Source of the DNA: Chitinophaga rupis
GTDB taxonomy: Bacteria; Bacteroidota; Bacteroidia; Chitinophagales; Chitinophagaceae
Direction of reading: 5' to 3'
DNA: 64,000 nucleotides
Assembly: GCF_900109685.1 (NCBI RefSeq)
Contig: NZ_FOBB01000004.1
Span: 530,117-594,116, forward strand
Under the pieces are notes generated by a model that worked only from the letters and a program-made list of their open reading frames with translations, was not told the DNA's origin and made no database searches. Of this stretch, positions 27,358-37,662 are shown in pieces; position 1 is the stretch's first letter; each line of letters starts with the position of its first letter. A program made the translations under genes and the position numbers.

Positions 27358-28809
27358 TTACCTTGGATTTAATGCAATACCGGAGCTGGTGGCAGATTGC
27401 GGGATCTGCAGCACACGGCGTTTATCATCTGCAGTAAGCACCAGCGTTTGCCCGGTGACGGTATAATGCGTTACCGGCATTTTGTAGCGCTGCAGATCAA
27501 ACCAGCGCATGCCTTCCTGTATGAACTCTGCCCGCTTGAAATCAAGAATGGTCTGGATCAGCGCGGTCTTTACATCACTGATGCCATAGTAGTTCCTGAT
27601 CTTGTTAACGGTGAGTATGTGGGCGGAGGAATTGTACTGGCTGATCCTTTTGCTGGCAAACAGGTTCAGATCCTGCAGCACGGCATTGTTGTTTCCCAGA
27701 TAAACATTGGCTTCTGCCCGGTTGAACAGCACTTCCTCTGTGGTGAACAAAGGCGTCATTACATAGGGGTCGCCTATTTCTGCGTTCACAGATGCTTTTA
27801 CAAAATATTCGCTGAGCTTAGGTACAAAGTAGTCCTGGTTGCCGTAGTAGTATACGGGGTATATATAGCGGCCGCCGGTTACATTGTAGGTAAGTATATT
27901 GATCTCATGCGCATAGTCAAGCCCATAACGGTAACGGGCGCCGTAACGGCCGTAAATGGATGCGGTTTCTGCCAGCAGCAGGTTAGCATTTTCCGTGGCC
28001 AGGGTATACTGGTTCCACAGCTGCTCCGGCGACATGCTGGCGTAGGTAGTGTTCCAGGGCCGCAGGTTAGGCCCAAAGTTGTTATTGGGAAATACCTGGT
28101 TGGCGTAGCTCAGCACCTTTTCATAATCTTTCTTAAACAGGTAAAAGCGGGTGGCAAAAGCGTAAGCGGCAGCCCGGTTGAAGTGATAACGTGGAACTGT
28201 ATAGGCATCATCGCTGATAAGGGGCAAACCTTCCAGCAGGTCTTTTTCTATCATCTCATAGACGTAGGCCACCGTCTTACGCTCATATTGTTTAGTCACT
28301 ACGGTTTCCGGCACCGTTACATAAGGTATGCCCGGGTCGGAAGCGGCTGTAGCAGCATCATAAAATTTAGAGAAGAAGGTTACCAGCATAAAGTGGGCAT
28401 AGGCGCGGGCTACCAAAGCCTCGCCACGCTGGCGGCGGTAGGCTTCTGTATTGCCGGCTTTATCGCAGGCTTCCAGCGCCAGGTTAGTGGCGGCAATGGC
28501 TTTATAACAGGCCATCCAGTATGCTTCCGGCGAATCTTCCTTATCGTTGCGTACATCCTGGAAAAAGAAGGGATCTTCATTCACCCGTTCTGTTTGCCCC
28601 ACGCCCTTGTCGGCTACATTGTCCGACATGGCTTCGCAAAAAGTGATGTAGCTGGATTTCGGATAGGCGGTACCTAACAGGCGTGTTACCTTTTCAGGTG
28701 TGCTGAGGTCCGTCCACGTGCTGTCCGGCACCTGCTCCAGGTATTTCCTGCAGCTGGTGAACATTAGCAGGCCGGCTATCACAGATAAGATTATACGTTG
28801 TTTTATCAT
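27358..28809 (-). CDS. RagB/SusD-family nutrient uptake outer-membrane lipoprotein
   Basis: A 483-aa SusD-like protein. The N-terminus has a lipoprotein signal (MFTSC; cysteine near residue 20) followed by RKYLEQVPDSTW. The TPR-like helical core is visible (CYKAIAATNLALEACDK, RGEALVARAYAHFMLV, FNRAEANVYLGN). The C-terminal motif KRAEFIQEGMRWFDLQRYKM is the SusD signature. It acts as a lid or binding partner to the SusC-type porin encoded 12 nt upstream. The substrate class (glycan, peptide or metal complex) is not evident; the linked HExxH lipoprotein argues against a simple polysaccharide locus. Confidence 0.95.
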   Translation of the reverse strand: MIKQRIILSVIAGLLMFTSCRKYLEQVPDSTWTDLSTPEKVTRLLGTAYPKSSYITFCEAMSDNVADKGVGQTERVNEDPFFFQDVRNDKEDSPEAYWMACYKAIAATNLALEACDKAGNTEAYRRQRGEALVARAYAHFMLVTFFSKFYDAATAASDPGIPYVTVPETVVTKQYERKTVAYVYEMIEKDLLEGLPLISDDAYTVPRYHFNRAAAYAFATRFYLFKKDYEKVLSYANQVFPNNNFGPNLRPWNTTYASMSPEQLWNQYTLATENANLLLAETASIYGRYGARYRYGLDYAHEINILTYNVTGGRYIYPVYYYGNQDYFVPKLSEYFVKASVNAEIGDPYVMTPLFTTEEVLFNRAEANVYLGNNNAVLQDLNLFASKRISQYNSSAHILTVNKIRNYYGISDVKTALIQTILDFKRAEFIQEGMRWFDLQRYKMPVTHYTVTGQTLVLTADDKRRVLQIPQSATSSGIALNPR

Positions 28810-28821
28810 CTTGTCCTCTTT

Positions 28822-31800
28822 TTATATTCCGACTTTTAATGAAAGCGTAAATTGTTTTTGTATAGGCTGCGCCACCCCGCCGGAGTTAAAGAATTCCGGG
28901 TCCTGCCCTTTCAGCTTCTTATCTGCATAAATGAGCCAGGGATTGATGGCAGCGGCAGTGATGGCGGCATTGCTTAAGCCAATGCGCTTGATCAGCGGCT
29001 GCGGCATCTGGTAGGTGAGCGATACTGTTTTTAAGCGGATGAAATCACCTTTAGCTATTCTTTCTGTTGAATAGTTGTAGTTATTGTAAGGGTGAGAGCC
29101 GCTGAACACCAGCTGCTCAAAAGCATCTGCAATGGAGGGCACCTGTGTGGCCTTCTGATCGCCGGGCATTACCCAACGGTCATAAAATTCCCTGGGCATG
29201 GCATCCAGGTCAGTGTAGGTGGATTTAAAGGCCGGGTACAGGCGGATCTTGTTACCCCACTGGTACGTGAAAAATATATTCAGGGAAAGCGCTTTATAAT
29301 GGAAGGTGTTGGAGAAACCACCGTTCACCGGCGGATCTACCGGGCCCGCATATACGAGGTATTGCGTGTTCAGGTCCTGCAGGTATACATCTGATTTATT
29401 TTCGCCATGCTCATTCACGAAGGTGGGCACGCCGGTATTGCTATTCAGGCCGTTGTATTGCAGGGAGAATAAGCTGCGCACGGGATACCCTTCCTTATTG
29501 CCGCCTTCTGCTACTACCAGGTCAAAAATGGAGGGTATGTTCTTCGCATTGGTGATCTTGTTGGTGTTGTAACCGAAGGTCACGTTGGTACGCCAGCCCC
29601 AGTCTTTGCGGCGGATGATCTCCCCTCCTACCATCAGCTCCACACCTTTGGAGCTCATATCTGCGTAGTTAGCGGCCTTCATTGTTTCGCCGCCTATACC
29701 GGAGGTTTTGATAATGCTGATGAGGTCAAAGCTGCGGCGGGTGTAGAGGTCCAGGTTCACGGATAAACGCCTGTCAAATAAACCTGCATCCAGCCCCAGG
29801 TTGGTGGTGTATAATTTCTCCCAGGTAAGATCATCGTTCTGCAGGTGCGATAAAGCGATCACGGATTCCACTTCGTTCAAATGCGGACGGTTGGTGTTAA
29901 CGGTTTGGTATACGATATTGGAGTTGGTGGCAGGCCCCATACTGGCCGTCAGGCCGTAACTGGCTCTCAGCGTCAGGTAGTCAACCACGTTTACCCTTTG
30001 CATAAAAGCTTCCCTGTCCACATTCCATGAGCCTGCCACGCTCCAAGTAGGTAACCAACGCGCCTTGCGGGACTGCCCAAGGCGGTTAGACCCATCGTAC
30101 CTTGCCGTGCCTGTGAGGTTATATTTACCATCATAGGCATAAGTACCGGTTGCATAAAAAGCCGCAAAGCGGTCATAGTCTTTGCTCATGCCGTAATAAG
30201 GAAAATTTCCTTCTATGGTTTGTTTCAGGATACGGTAGTCAATGAAGGGTACACCTCCGTTGTTGTACTGGTAGCCGTAACCGGTGTTGGATGATGCCTG
30301 ACGGTCGGCATACTTCACCTGCTGGCCTACCAGCACATTCACGTTATGCTTATCTGAAAATGTATTGGTGTACGTTAAGCTGTTGCGGAAATCGTAGTTC
30401 ACCAGCTGATCTTCCGAACGGTTGTAAAAGCCGCCATAGGGCAGCACTACAATAGGCTGACCGTCCGGATTATCCGGATCGCGGTACAGGAATTTGTTGC
30501 TGGCTGCAATGGTGGCATTGCCGTTAGCGCGGTAGGCATTGGCCATGTTGGCATTTTCCGTGATCTGGTGCTCACGGGATGACTTTACATACCGTAACGC
30601 ACCTACGAACTCATAACGCAGGTGATCATTGAGCTTAAAGGCCAGATCGCCCTGCAGGCGCAGATCGATCATGTTCAGGCTCAGGTAGTTGTTCTGCAGC
30701 TCGTTAATGATGTTGAAGGGGGCAAAGTTCCTTCTGAAATATTCCAGGTTGCCCTGCTCATCATAGGCAGTTAAGGTACGGCTGGTATTCAGGGAATAGC
30801 TGAAAGGGTTAATATCAAACTCACGGTCATACTGCCCTTCTACCGGGTTGCTGGTGCGTGACAATGCACCGGGAGCACGTTGCTGGCGTACAGAACCTAA
30901 GGTGGAGAAACCGGCTGAAAGCCGGTCAGAAAATTTATAGTTATTGCGGTAGTTCATGGTATACCGGGTGACCTTATCCCCAATAGTCCAGCCGTTATCA
31001 CTGTAATAGCTGGTGGAGAAATAGGACTGCGATTTTTCCGTACCGCTGGAGATGCTGATGGAGTGTTCCTGTATAAAGTTGTTCCGGAACAGGAGGTCAA
31101 ACCAATCGGTGTTGGTTTTGCCGTAGCGCATTAAAAAGGCGCGCAGGGCTTCCGGGGTATTTTCCAGCGGAATGTTGCCGGCATCGTCCCCGTTCAGGCG
31201 CTCGTACATTTTGCCGAACACGCCAACATCGCCCCGGGAAAGGATGTTGGAGCTAAGGATGCCTTTGCGTTCCAGCTCACCCAGCACAGACATTTGCTGT
31301 GCGGAGTTCATGATATTAAAATTGCTGTAGGTAGGTTTCAGCTGTGTGCTGAAGTTGCCCGTGTAGGTTACTACGGGTTTGCCTACACGTCCTTTTTTGG
31401 TGGTGATCACCACTACGCCGTTCATGGCGCGCGCGCCATATAACGCCGTAGCGGCGGCATCTTTCAGGATGTCGAAGCTTTCAATATCATTGGAGTTAAG
31501 GCCTGCAACGGCGGAGCCCAGCAAGGTGGTAGGGTCACCGCTGGACAGCTGATCATTGGATATGTTCACCACATCTTCCAGCACCACACCATCTACTACC
31601 CACAGGGGTTTGTTATCCCCGTTAATTGAGGTTGCGCCGCGTACGCGTACTTTAGGCGCAGTGCCAAATGTACCGGACACGTTCTGGATGGCCACCCCGG
31701 CAACGCGGCCTTCCAGCATACGGCTTACATCCACCATCCCGTCCATCTTGGCATCTTCCATTTTCAGGCGGGTGGCGGCGCCGGAGAATTTGTTCTTATC

Positions 31801-32487
31801 TATATTCTGAAAGCCGGTTACCACTACTTCATTTAAGCGTGTAGGCTTTTCCGTTAATTGTATGGCCAGTGTTCCGCCTTTGTAGGTGGCCAGATTAAGT
31901 TCCTCCAGCTTATAGCCGGTGCCGCTGAACACCAGGATGGCATCGCTGCTGATGCGTTTAAATTCAAACTCACCTTTTTCATTGGTCATGGTACCGCGGG
32001 AGGTACCTTTTACCCCGATGGAAATACCTACCAGCGGCTCTTTCTTTTCAGAGGTTACCACGCCTTTTACATCAATGGTTTGTTTCTGCTGCGGGGTGGT
32101 AATGGCCCTGATGGATAAGGTTCCTTCGGGGCGTATTGCTTTCCGGTCGCTTTTACGGATAACGACGCGGTCATATACTACGGAGTAAGAAAGTGCGTAC
32201 GGCGTAAGCAGCTTATCCAGCAATGTACCTACTTTTTCATCGTGTGCGTGCAGGTTTACGCGGTTGGCTTCCAGCGCTTCGGTATTCACATATACAAAGG
32301 ATATGGAGGCCAGGTCTGCAATCCTTTCCAATGCATCTTTCAGCACTACATCTTTTAATTCGATCGTGATCTTTTTGTCGAGCGCATTTTGCGCGCTCTT
32401 TACGCCTGCTGCGGGGCTTTTCATCACGCCCAGCAGGAGCAGGAGTACCAGTGATAATTTTAAGTAGAGCGTCTTTTTAATGCGCAT
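28822..32487 (-). CDS. SusC/RagA-family TonB-linked outer-membrane transporter with STN domain
   Basis: A 1221-aa protein. A signal peptide ends about residue 27, then comes an STN/secretin-TonB short N-terminal domain (about 35-110; ITIELKDVVLKDALERIADL). A carboxypeptidase-regulatory-like domain lies at about 135-220 (GVVTSEKKEPLVGISIGVKG). The plug spans about 220-345 (VVVTGFQNIDKNKFSGA, LKDAAATALYGARAMNGVVVITTKKG, which is the SusC signature). The C-terminal barrel ends in an aromatic-rich strand. The STN domain marks transporters that signal through FecR to an ECF sigma factor, and such a pair is encoded 0.5 kb upstream. It imports an unknown substrate with SusD. Confidence 0.96.
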   Translation of the reverse strand: MRIKKTLYLKLSLVLLLLLGVMKSPAAGVKSAQNALDKKITIELKDVVLKDALERIADLASISFVYVNTEALEANRVNLHAHDEKVGTLLDKLLTPYALSYSVVYDRVVIRKSDRKAIRPEGTLSIRAITTPQQKQTIDVKGVVTSEKKEPLVGISIGVKGTSRGTMTNEKGEFEFKRISSDAILVFSGTGYKLEELNLATYKGGTLAIQLTEKPTRLNEVVVTGFQNIDKNKFSGAATRLKMEDAKMDGMVDVSRMLEGRVAGVAIQNVSGTFGTAPKVRVRGATSINGDNKPLWVVDGVVLEDVVNISNDQLSSGDPTTLLGSAVAGLNSNDIESFDILKDAAATALYGARAMNGVVVITTKKGRVGKPVVTYTGNFSTQLKPTYSNFNIMNSAQQMSVLGELERKGILSSNILSRGDVGVFGKMYERLNGDDAGNIPLENTPEALRAFLMRYGKTNTDWFDLLFRNNFIQEHSISISSGTEKSQSYFSTSYYSDNGWTIGDKVTRYTMNYRNNYKFSDRLSAGFSTLGSVRQQRAPGALSRTSNPVEGQYDREFDINPFSYSLNTSRTLTAYDEQGNLEYFRRNFAPFNIINELQNNYLSLNMIDLRLQGDLAFKLNDHLRYEFVGALRYVKSSREHQITENANMANAYRANGNATIAASNKFLYRDPDNPDGQPIVVLPYGGFYNRSEDQLVNYDFRNSLTYTNTFSDKHNVNVLVGQQVKYADRQASSNTGYGYQYNNGGVPFIDYRILKQTIEGNFPYYGMSKDYDRFAAFYATGTYAYDGKYNLTGTARYDGSNRLGQSRKARWLPTWSVAGSWNVDREAFMQRVNVVDYLTLRASYGLTASMGPATNSNIVYQTVNTNRPHLNEVESVIALSHLQNDDLTWEKLYTTNLGLDAGLFDRRLSVNLDLYTRRSFDLISIIKTSGIGGETMKAANYADMSSKGVELMVGGEIIRRKDWGWRTNVTFGYNTNKITNAKNIPSIFDLVVAEGGNKEGYPVRSLFSLQYNGLNSNTGVPTFVNEHGENKSDVYLQDLNTQYLVYAGPVDPPVNGGFSNTFHYKALSLNIFFTYQWGNKIRLYPAFKSTYTDLDAMPREFYDRWVMPGDQKATQVPSIADAFEQLVFSGSHPYNNYNYSTERIAKGDFIRLKTVSLTYQMPQPLIKRIGLSNAAITAAAINPWLIYADKKLKGQDPEFFNSGGVAQPIQKQFTLSLKVGI

Positions 32488-32995
32488 GTTTCACTTTATT
32501 GTATATTAGTATTGAGTACAGCTGGCAGGGCATACCTTCTCCATTAGCGTTCCGTTGGTTGTTCAGAACACTTGTACCGTTAAGGAAATAGGATCTCCGT
32601 CCCGGACTTCTGAAAGTCCAGGCAATAGTTTAACGGCTGTAAAACAGCGTAACGTTTTTACGGATTATTAACCTTGTAAAAAATAAGTTGGACTAACCGG
32701 GTTGCGGTTGTCGTAACAGCTCCATCATTTGATTAGTTTTTTTGGTTGACTCTAATTCTCTGTATTACTTCTATTATGCCACTATGGCTGGTTACCGGGC
32801 AAAGAAAGCCCATTCCGGTTCGTTCAGGAACCAGACAACAATAGATTCTCTGCAAAACAGGGTTCTTCTGTTTGGATTAACCTTGTCTTTTAATGGTTAC
32901 CCCGGGTCTGACAATAGGGAACTCTTCATACTGGCGATTAGTTTGGTTTTCAATTCAACTAGGTTTCTTCTACTGTGTTATTTGCTGTAACTTTC
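32488..32995. other. 508-nt intergenic region upstream of the SusC operon
   Basis: No convincing gene. It should hold the promoter of the uptake operon, presumably recognised by the adjacent ECF sigma factor, and a long 5' leader. A small hairpin GGACTT-N4-AAGTCC lies at 32604-32619. No consensus TAnnTTTG was found on the minus strand, consistent with a dedicated sigma factor. An 82-codon plus-strand frame here has no recognisable features. Confidence 0.5.
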
Positions 32996-34015
32996 TTATA
33001 AACAGCTGCCACCGGTTATTGTGTAGCTGTTGACACTACTGTCCTTACGTATGTTCGCATTTAAAGAGATCGCAATCAAGGTAAGCGCTTTATCTATATC
33101 ATCGGTTGTACTAAAATCTCCGTTAAATACACAATGACGGATCTTTTCGTGGGTAATGATGGTGGTATTATAATACCGTTCCAGGTCACTGACCACTTTA
33201 TCCAGCGTTACGCCTTTATACATGAACTTACCGGAGCGTTTTTGCGCATAAAAGCGGGCATCGTCTTCAGCATCCAGCATTTGCAGCTGGTCGGTTGCTT
33301 TGCTGTATACTGCACTTTTGTTGGCGGTAATGATCATTGCCTGATCCCTCCCTGCGGTTTGGCCTTTTGCCTGTACCTGTACGCGTCCGCTTACTACTAC
33401 TACCCTTGCGGCACCGGCATCCCTGGCTTCTATATTAAAAGTGGTGGCCAGCACCGTAGTATTTATGAGAGAGGAATGAATAACAAAGGGTTGTTTATCA
33501 TTATGCGCTACCTCAAAATACGCTTCTCCTTTTAAGCTTACCTCCCGCGTATCTTCACTAAAGCTTTCCGGATATTCCAGTGTGGAACCGGGTTCCAGCG
33601 ATACCAGCGATCCATCCGGCAGCTTTATTGTTTTACGTTCCTGATTTGTTGCTACCACCTGTGGTTTAACAGACTGGCGGGTAAGGGTATAAAAACCAAT
33701 ACCTGCTACTAGCAAAATGGCTGCTGCCGCTGCTGCCCATCGTGTATAGATCCTGGCCGTATTCCTTTTTGGTTGTGAAAGGTGTGGCGCGGGTATATCC
33801 ATATCCCGGTGAATGCGCTCTAAAAGATCTTCTGCAACTTTCCTGTCGAGTGTATGTTTTACAGTCTCCAGGTCAGTATTGAATTCTTCTGCGGCTAATG
33901 CTTCAAGCTCTGAAAGATCGTTCTCATCCAAATACTGCAGCATCCATTCTTTCTCAGCAATCGTCCATTCCTCTGTATGTAATAAATGCCTGAGATATTC
34001 CTTCCTATTGTGCAC
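32996..34015 (-). CDS. FecR-family anti-sigma factor
   Basis: A 339-aa single-pass inner-membrane protein. The N-terminal cytoplasmic part (about 1-90) should bind the sigma factor. One transmembrane helix lies at about 93-110 (WAAAAAAILLVAGIGFYTL). The periplasmic FecR domain covers about 120-225 (KLPDGSLVSLEPGSTLEYPE, VSLKGEAYFEVAHNDKQPF). A DUF4974 domain covers about 260-335 (YKGVTLDKVVSDLERYYN). It senses the loaded SusC transporter through its STN domain and releases the sigma factor encoded about 120 nt upstream. Order sigma, FecR, SusC on one strand is the canonical arrangement. Confidence 0.95.
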   Translation of the reverse strand: MHNRKEYLRHLLHTEEWTIAEKEWMLQYLDENDLSELEALAAEEFNTDLETVKHTLDRKVAEDLLERIHRDMDIPAPHLSQPKRNTARIYTRWAAAAAAILLVAGIGFYTLTRQSVKPQVVATNQERKTIKLPDGSLVSLEPGSTLEYPESFSEDTREVSLKGEAYFEVAHNDKQPFVIHSSLINTTVLATTFNIEARDAGAARVVVVSGRVQVQAKGQTAGRDQAMIITANKSAVYSKATDQLQMLDAEDDARFYAQKRSGKFMYKGVTLDKVVSDLERYYNTTIITHEKIRHCVFNGDFSTTDDIDKALTLIAISLNANIRKDSSVNSYTITGGSCL

Positions 34016-34133
34016 GCTGTCGGTTGTTTAATTTAAATACAATGAAGTGTAAAAAAAGGGTGGGTGTTCCTTCCAAAAATTTCATATATTATTTAGAATA
34101 ATACGAAACAGGGTGTTCCTGATGTGCAGACCT

Positions 34134-34724
34134 TCACCAGTCGCGGTTCAGGAAGAGAAGGAATAACAGCACATACCTGTGTTCTGCGTTCTTCTGGATG
34201 TAGTCGTTGAGTTTAACCATGGCTGCGGATAGGTGTTCTTTGACGGTGTTACGGGAAATATTAAGCTCATTGGCTACCTCCTCATAGGTTTTACCTTCCA
34301 GCTTACAAAGGGTTACAATACGGCGGCGCTGGGGCGATAGTTCTGCAATGGCCTGCTCCAGTAAATGGTATTGCACTTCCTGCAGGGCTTTACGGTCTGT
34401 TCCGGATTCTTCGCCCGGAGCAAGGGCCAGGAGCTTCTGGTGAAAGGTTTGTTCACGCAGCTTCTTGCGGCTGTAATTCACAGACAGATTAAAACTGATC
34501 ACAAACAACCAGCCTGCTACTGACTGCGATGCCCTGATCTCTTGTCTTTTTTCCCACAGCTTTATAAAAACCTCTTGTAAAATGTCTTCTGCAACTACTG
34601 TCTCTTTCACGAGCTTCAGAATGTTGCGATAAACTACTTCGTGATACTTCCAGTACAGGGTATCAAACGCGGCTACTTCATTTTCGTGTAACCGTTCTAC
34701 TAATACTGCATCTAATGTGTTCAT
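34134..34724 (-). CDS. ECF RNA polymerase sigma factor (Bacteroides expansion type)
   Basis: About 196 aa from ATG 34724 (MNTLDAVLVERLHENEVAAF); the frame opening at 34802 adds a 26-residue tail unlike the family. Sigma-2 covers about 15-80 (FDTLYWKYHEVVYRN, VVAEDILQEVFIKLWEKR). Sigma-4 covers about 125-180 (LSPQRRRIVTLCKLEGKTY, EEVANELNISRNTVKEHL helix-turn-helix). It ends in a hydrophobic YVLLFLLFL tail seen in this subfamily. It is expected to drive the SusC/SusD operon when FecR is triggered. Confidence 0.94.
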   Translation of the reverse strand: MNTLDAVLVERLHENEVAAFDTLYWKYHEVVYRNILKLVKETVVAEDILQEVFIKLWEKRQEIRASQSVAGWLFVISFNLSVNYSRKKLREQTFHQKLLALAPGEESGTDRKALQEVQYHLLEQAIAELSPQRRRIVTLCKLEGKTYEEVANELNISRNTVKEHLSAAMVKLNDYIQKNAEHRYVLLFLLFLNRDW

Positions 34725-35005
34725 GTCGGCATTTGGTTGTAAAAGCAGTCCCGCTTCCCCCAAAGCATTGTTCCCTCTTTTTACATCATAAAATAGTGAC
34801 AATTCTGATCACTTTATAACAAAAACTTAAATTAAAATATTTGCAAATGTGCTTTGCGTTGATAAGTATGTCCTTCCAATTCCGGGATAACACTAAAGTT
34901 GGGTGCGGGACGGCAGTGCGTTCAACCCTGGAAATGACCGTTTTCCCCAATTATTGTTAAATAAACGGCCTATTGCCTATTTTGAACGGATAAACCGTTG
35001 AATTT

Positions 35006-37450
35006 ATGATAAGAAGGACCCTATTACTATGGATTTTTTTCCTGGTATGTACTTTATCGTATGCCCAGGACCGTTACACTTTTACCAGGGGGCTGATCAG
35101 CGGCCCCAGTCATCAATACGGGCGGCAGGCGCTGTTCACCGACCAGCTGGCCTACCTGTTATACACCGGGCAGCTCAGCACACCGGCAGCCGGTGGCAGC
35201 GTACCTGGTTTGGATAACACGCCGGGCAGCTGGCAACCTATTGAGGCCGACAGCGCTGGTATGTTCAAAGGCCGCCTTATTAATAACGGATACCTCTACC
35301 TTACATATAATGCGCCTGCGGCACAAACAGCCGTGCTGAATATTTCCGGGCACCAGATGGTGTATGTGAACGGGGAACCGCATGCCGGCGATATTTACCG
35401 CTATGGCTGGATGTATACGCCCGTGCAGCTGAAGAAAGGGCTGAACGAATTTTATGTGCGCACGGCCCGCAGCTTTGGGCGGCAAGGCATACAGGCGCAG
35501 CTGCTATTCCCGGTTAAACCGGTGTACCTGAGCACCGCCGACTCCACCCTGCCGTTTATAGTAAGCGGTAAAGCCAATACGGAGCTATGGGGCGCAGTAG
35601 TGGTTATTAACACCAGCAAACAAGCCCTGAAAGGATTACAAATAACTTCCGGCATCCAGGGTAAAGAAGTGGTAACTACCCTGCCGGACATTGCGCCCAT
35701 GACCACTCGCAAAGTAGGCTTTAAAATGGATGCCAGCCAGCTGCAGCAGAAAGGCACCGCCTCCTGCGCACTGACACTAACGGGTAGCAATAAACGAAAT
35801 ATAGATCAGCAGAACATCACCCTGCAGGTAGTGAACCCCGGCGACCATTATACCAGCACCTTTGTGAGCCAGATAGACGGCAGCGTACAATACTACAGCG
35901 TATCGCCGCAGGAAGGCAGCACCGGCAGCGCCCCTGCCCTGTTCCTTTCCGTGCATGGTGCGGAAGTACAGTCCATAAACCAGGCCCGCGCTTACAAGCA
36001 AAAAGACTGGGGTGTGCTGGTAGCGCCTACCAACCGCCGCCCGCGCGGCTTTAACTGGGAAGACTGGGGCCGGCTGGATGCGCTGGAAGTGCTGGATATT
36101 GCGAAGCAAACCTTCTCCCCTGACCCGGCTAAAATATACCTTACCGGCCACTCTATGGGCGGGCATGGCAGCTGGTACCTGGGCGCAACCTATCCCGGCA
36201 AATGGGCGGCCGTGGCGCCTTGTTCGGGTTACCCAACCTTAACAGGTTACGGATCTGCCGACGGGCTGATACCCGACTCCCCGAAAAACAATACGGAAAA
36301 GATCTTGCTGCGGGCCAGCAACCCCAGTAATGTGCTAAAGCTGGCAAACAATTACAAAGCGGCCGGTGTGTATATATTACATGGTGACAGCGATAAAGTA
36401 GTTTCTGTTGAATATGCACGGCAGATGAAACGTGTGCTGTCCGGTTTTCATGCTGACTTCAGCTATTATGAGTACCCGGGCGGCGAGCACTGGTACGGCG
36501 ATAAGTGCGTGGACTGGCCGCCGCTGTTCCAGTTCCTGCAATGGCACACCATTTTGCCTGACAGCAGCTGGCAGCATATTGATTTCACTACGGCCAACCC
36601 GGCCATATCCTCCGGCATGCGCTGGGCGCATATTTTGCAGCAACAGCATTCGCTGGAATACAGCCGTATACAGCTGCACCGCAGTGAAGACCACCGCAGC
36701 ATAACCGGTACTACTGATAACGTAGCTACGTTAGCGTTAGACCTGAAAGATATGCCTGCGGGTACTATTACGATCACGCTGGATGGCACTCCGCTAACGA
36801 TCACGAAATCAGACACCGTAATTTATTTACATAAACAGGCACAATGGGCGGTAGGCGTGTTGCCTGCTGCTACGGAAAAAGGCCCGCAACGAAATGGCAC
36901 CCTGAAAGAAGCCTTTAATCACCACATGGTATTTGTGTACGGCACCAGCGGCAATGCTGCAGAAAATGAGTGGGCGTATAATAAAGCCCGCTATGATGCA
37001 GAAACCTGGTACTATCGCGGCAACGGCGCCGTGGACCTGGTGGCTGATAAAGATTTTAAGGCTGCGGCCTACCCTGACCAGGGCATTGTTCTATACGGCC
37101 ATGCAGGCAGTAATAAAGCATGGAACGCTTTACTGAAAAACTGCCCTATCCAAGTGAACCGTGGGCAGCTGCAGGTGGGAAGCCAACAGTACACCGGCGA
37201 CGCGCTGGCGGCCTATTTTGTATGGCCGCGGGAGGATAGTAAAACCGCCAGTATTGCCGTGATCAGCGGCACAGGCATAACAGGGCTGCATGCCGCGGAA
37301 GCAAACCAGTATTTTGCGGGCGGCAGCGGGTTCCCGGATTATATGATCTTTAACGCAGAGCTGATGAAAGGCGGGATTGAAGCGATTAAGACGGCGGGGT
37401 TTTATGATAATGAGTGGCGGATAAAAGAAGAGGAGCAGGTTAGGAATTAA
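35006..37450 (+). CDS. secreted prolyl-oligopeptidase/esterase-like alpha/beta hydrolase
   Basis: An 814-aa protein with a signal peptide (IFFLVCTLSYAQD; cleavage near residue 21). The N-terminal about 280 residues are beta-rich and probably carbohydrate-binding or structural. The alpha/beta-hydrolase core spans about 300-520: nucleophile elbow GHSMGGHGSW (serine near residue 383), acid in LHGDSDKVV (about 459) and base in GGEHWYGDKC (about 494). The C-terminal about 280 residues are of unknown fold. The closest annotation would be a PHB-depolymerase/prolyl-oligopeptidase-type esterase; the substrate is unknown. It is divergent from the sigma factor gene and followed by a bidirectional hairpin terminator. 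A weak TTG-N-TATTTTG promoter-like pair lies at about 34954-34984. Confidence 0.88.
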   Translation: MIRRTLLLWIFFLVCTLSYAQDRYTFTRGLISGPSHQYGRQALFTDQLAYLLYTGQLSTPAAGGSVPGLDNTPGSWQPIEADSAGMFKGRLINNGYLYLTYNAPAAQTAVLNISGHQMVYVNGEPHAGDIYRYGWMYTPVQLKKGLNEFYVRTARSFGRQGIQAQLLFPVKPVYLSTADSTLPFIVSGKANTELWGAVVVINTSKQALKGLQITSGIQGKEVVTTLPDIAPMTTRKVGFKMDASQLQQKGTASCALTLTGSNKRNIDQQNITLQVVNPGDHYTSTFVSQIDGSVQYYSVSPQEGSTGSAPALFLSVHGAEVQSINQARAYKQKDWGVLVAPTNRRPRGFNWEDWGRLDALEVLDIAKQTFSPDPAKIYLTGHSMGGHGSWYLGATYPGKWAAVAPCSGYPTLTGYGSADGLIPDSPKNNTEKILLRASNPSNVLKLANNYKAAGVYILHGDSDKVVSVEYARQMKRVLSGFHADFSYYEYPGGEHWYGDKCVDWPPLFQFLQWHTILPDSSWQHIDFTTANPAISSGMRWAHILQQQHSLEYSRIQLHRSEDHRSITGTTDNVATLALDLKDMPAGTITITLDGTPLTITKSDTVIYLHKQAQWAVGVLPAATEKGPQRNGTLKEAFNHHMVFVYGTSGNAAENEWAYNKARYDAETWYYRGNGAVDLVADKDFKAAAYPDQGIVLYGHAGSNKAWNALLKNCPIQVNRGQLQVGSQQYTGDALAAYFVWPREDSKTASIAVISGTGITGLHAAEANQYFAGGSGFPDYMIFNAELMKGGIEAIKTAGFYDNEWRIKEEEQVRN

Positions 37451-37604
37451 TAATTAACGATTAATAATTAATATACTTTCTGCGATATTAAATTGTGCTT
37501 TTGGGTACATTGAATTATAATTCTGCTCCCGGACAATGCTTGCTTAGTACGGCAGCCTGCATGGGTAAATAAGTAGTTGTTCCATAACTGCATTCTTAAA
37601 TATA

Positions 37605-37642
37605 CAAGGGTTCATCTTCTGTGCACAGAGGATGAACCCTTG
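37605..37642. terminator. bidirectional hairpin terminator
   Basis: A 38-nt near-perfect palindrome with 19-nt arms (CAAGGGTTCATCTTCTGTG, one G-U-type mismatch) lies between the convergent hydrolase and T9SS-protein genes, where a shared terminator is expected. Both flanks are AT-rich. Confidence 0.75.
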
Positions 37643-37662
37643 ATCTTTATTATAGCAATTAC

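Noticed and set aside
27397..28677. 426-codon plus-strand open frame opposite the SusD gene
   Set aside because: Antisense to a clearly recognised SusD gene and without recognisable domains.
32742..32990. 82-codon plus-strand frame in the SusC upstream region
   Set aside because: No homology feature, odd composition, and it lies in the expected control region of the uptake operon.
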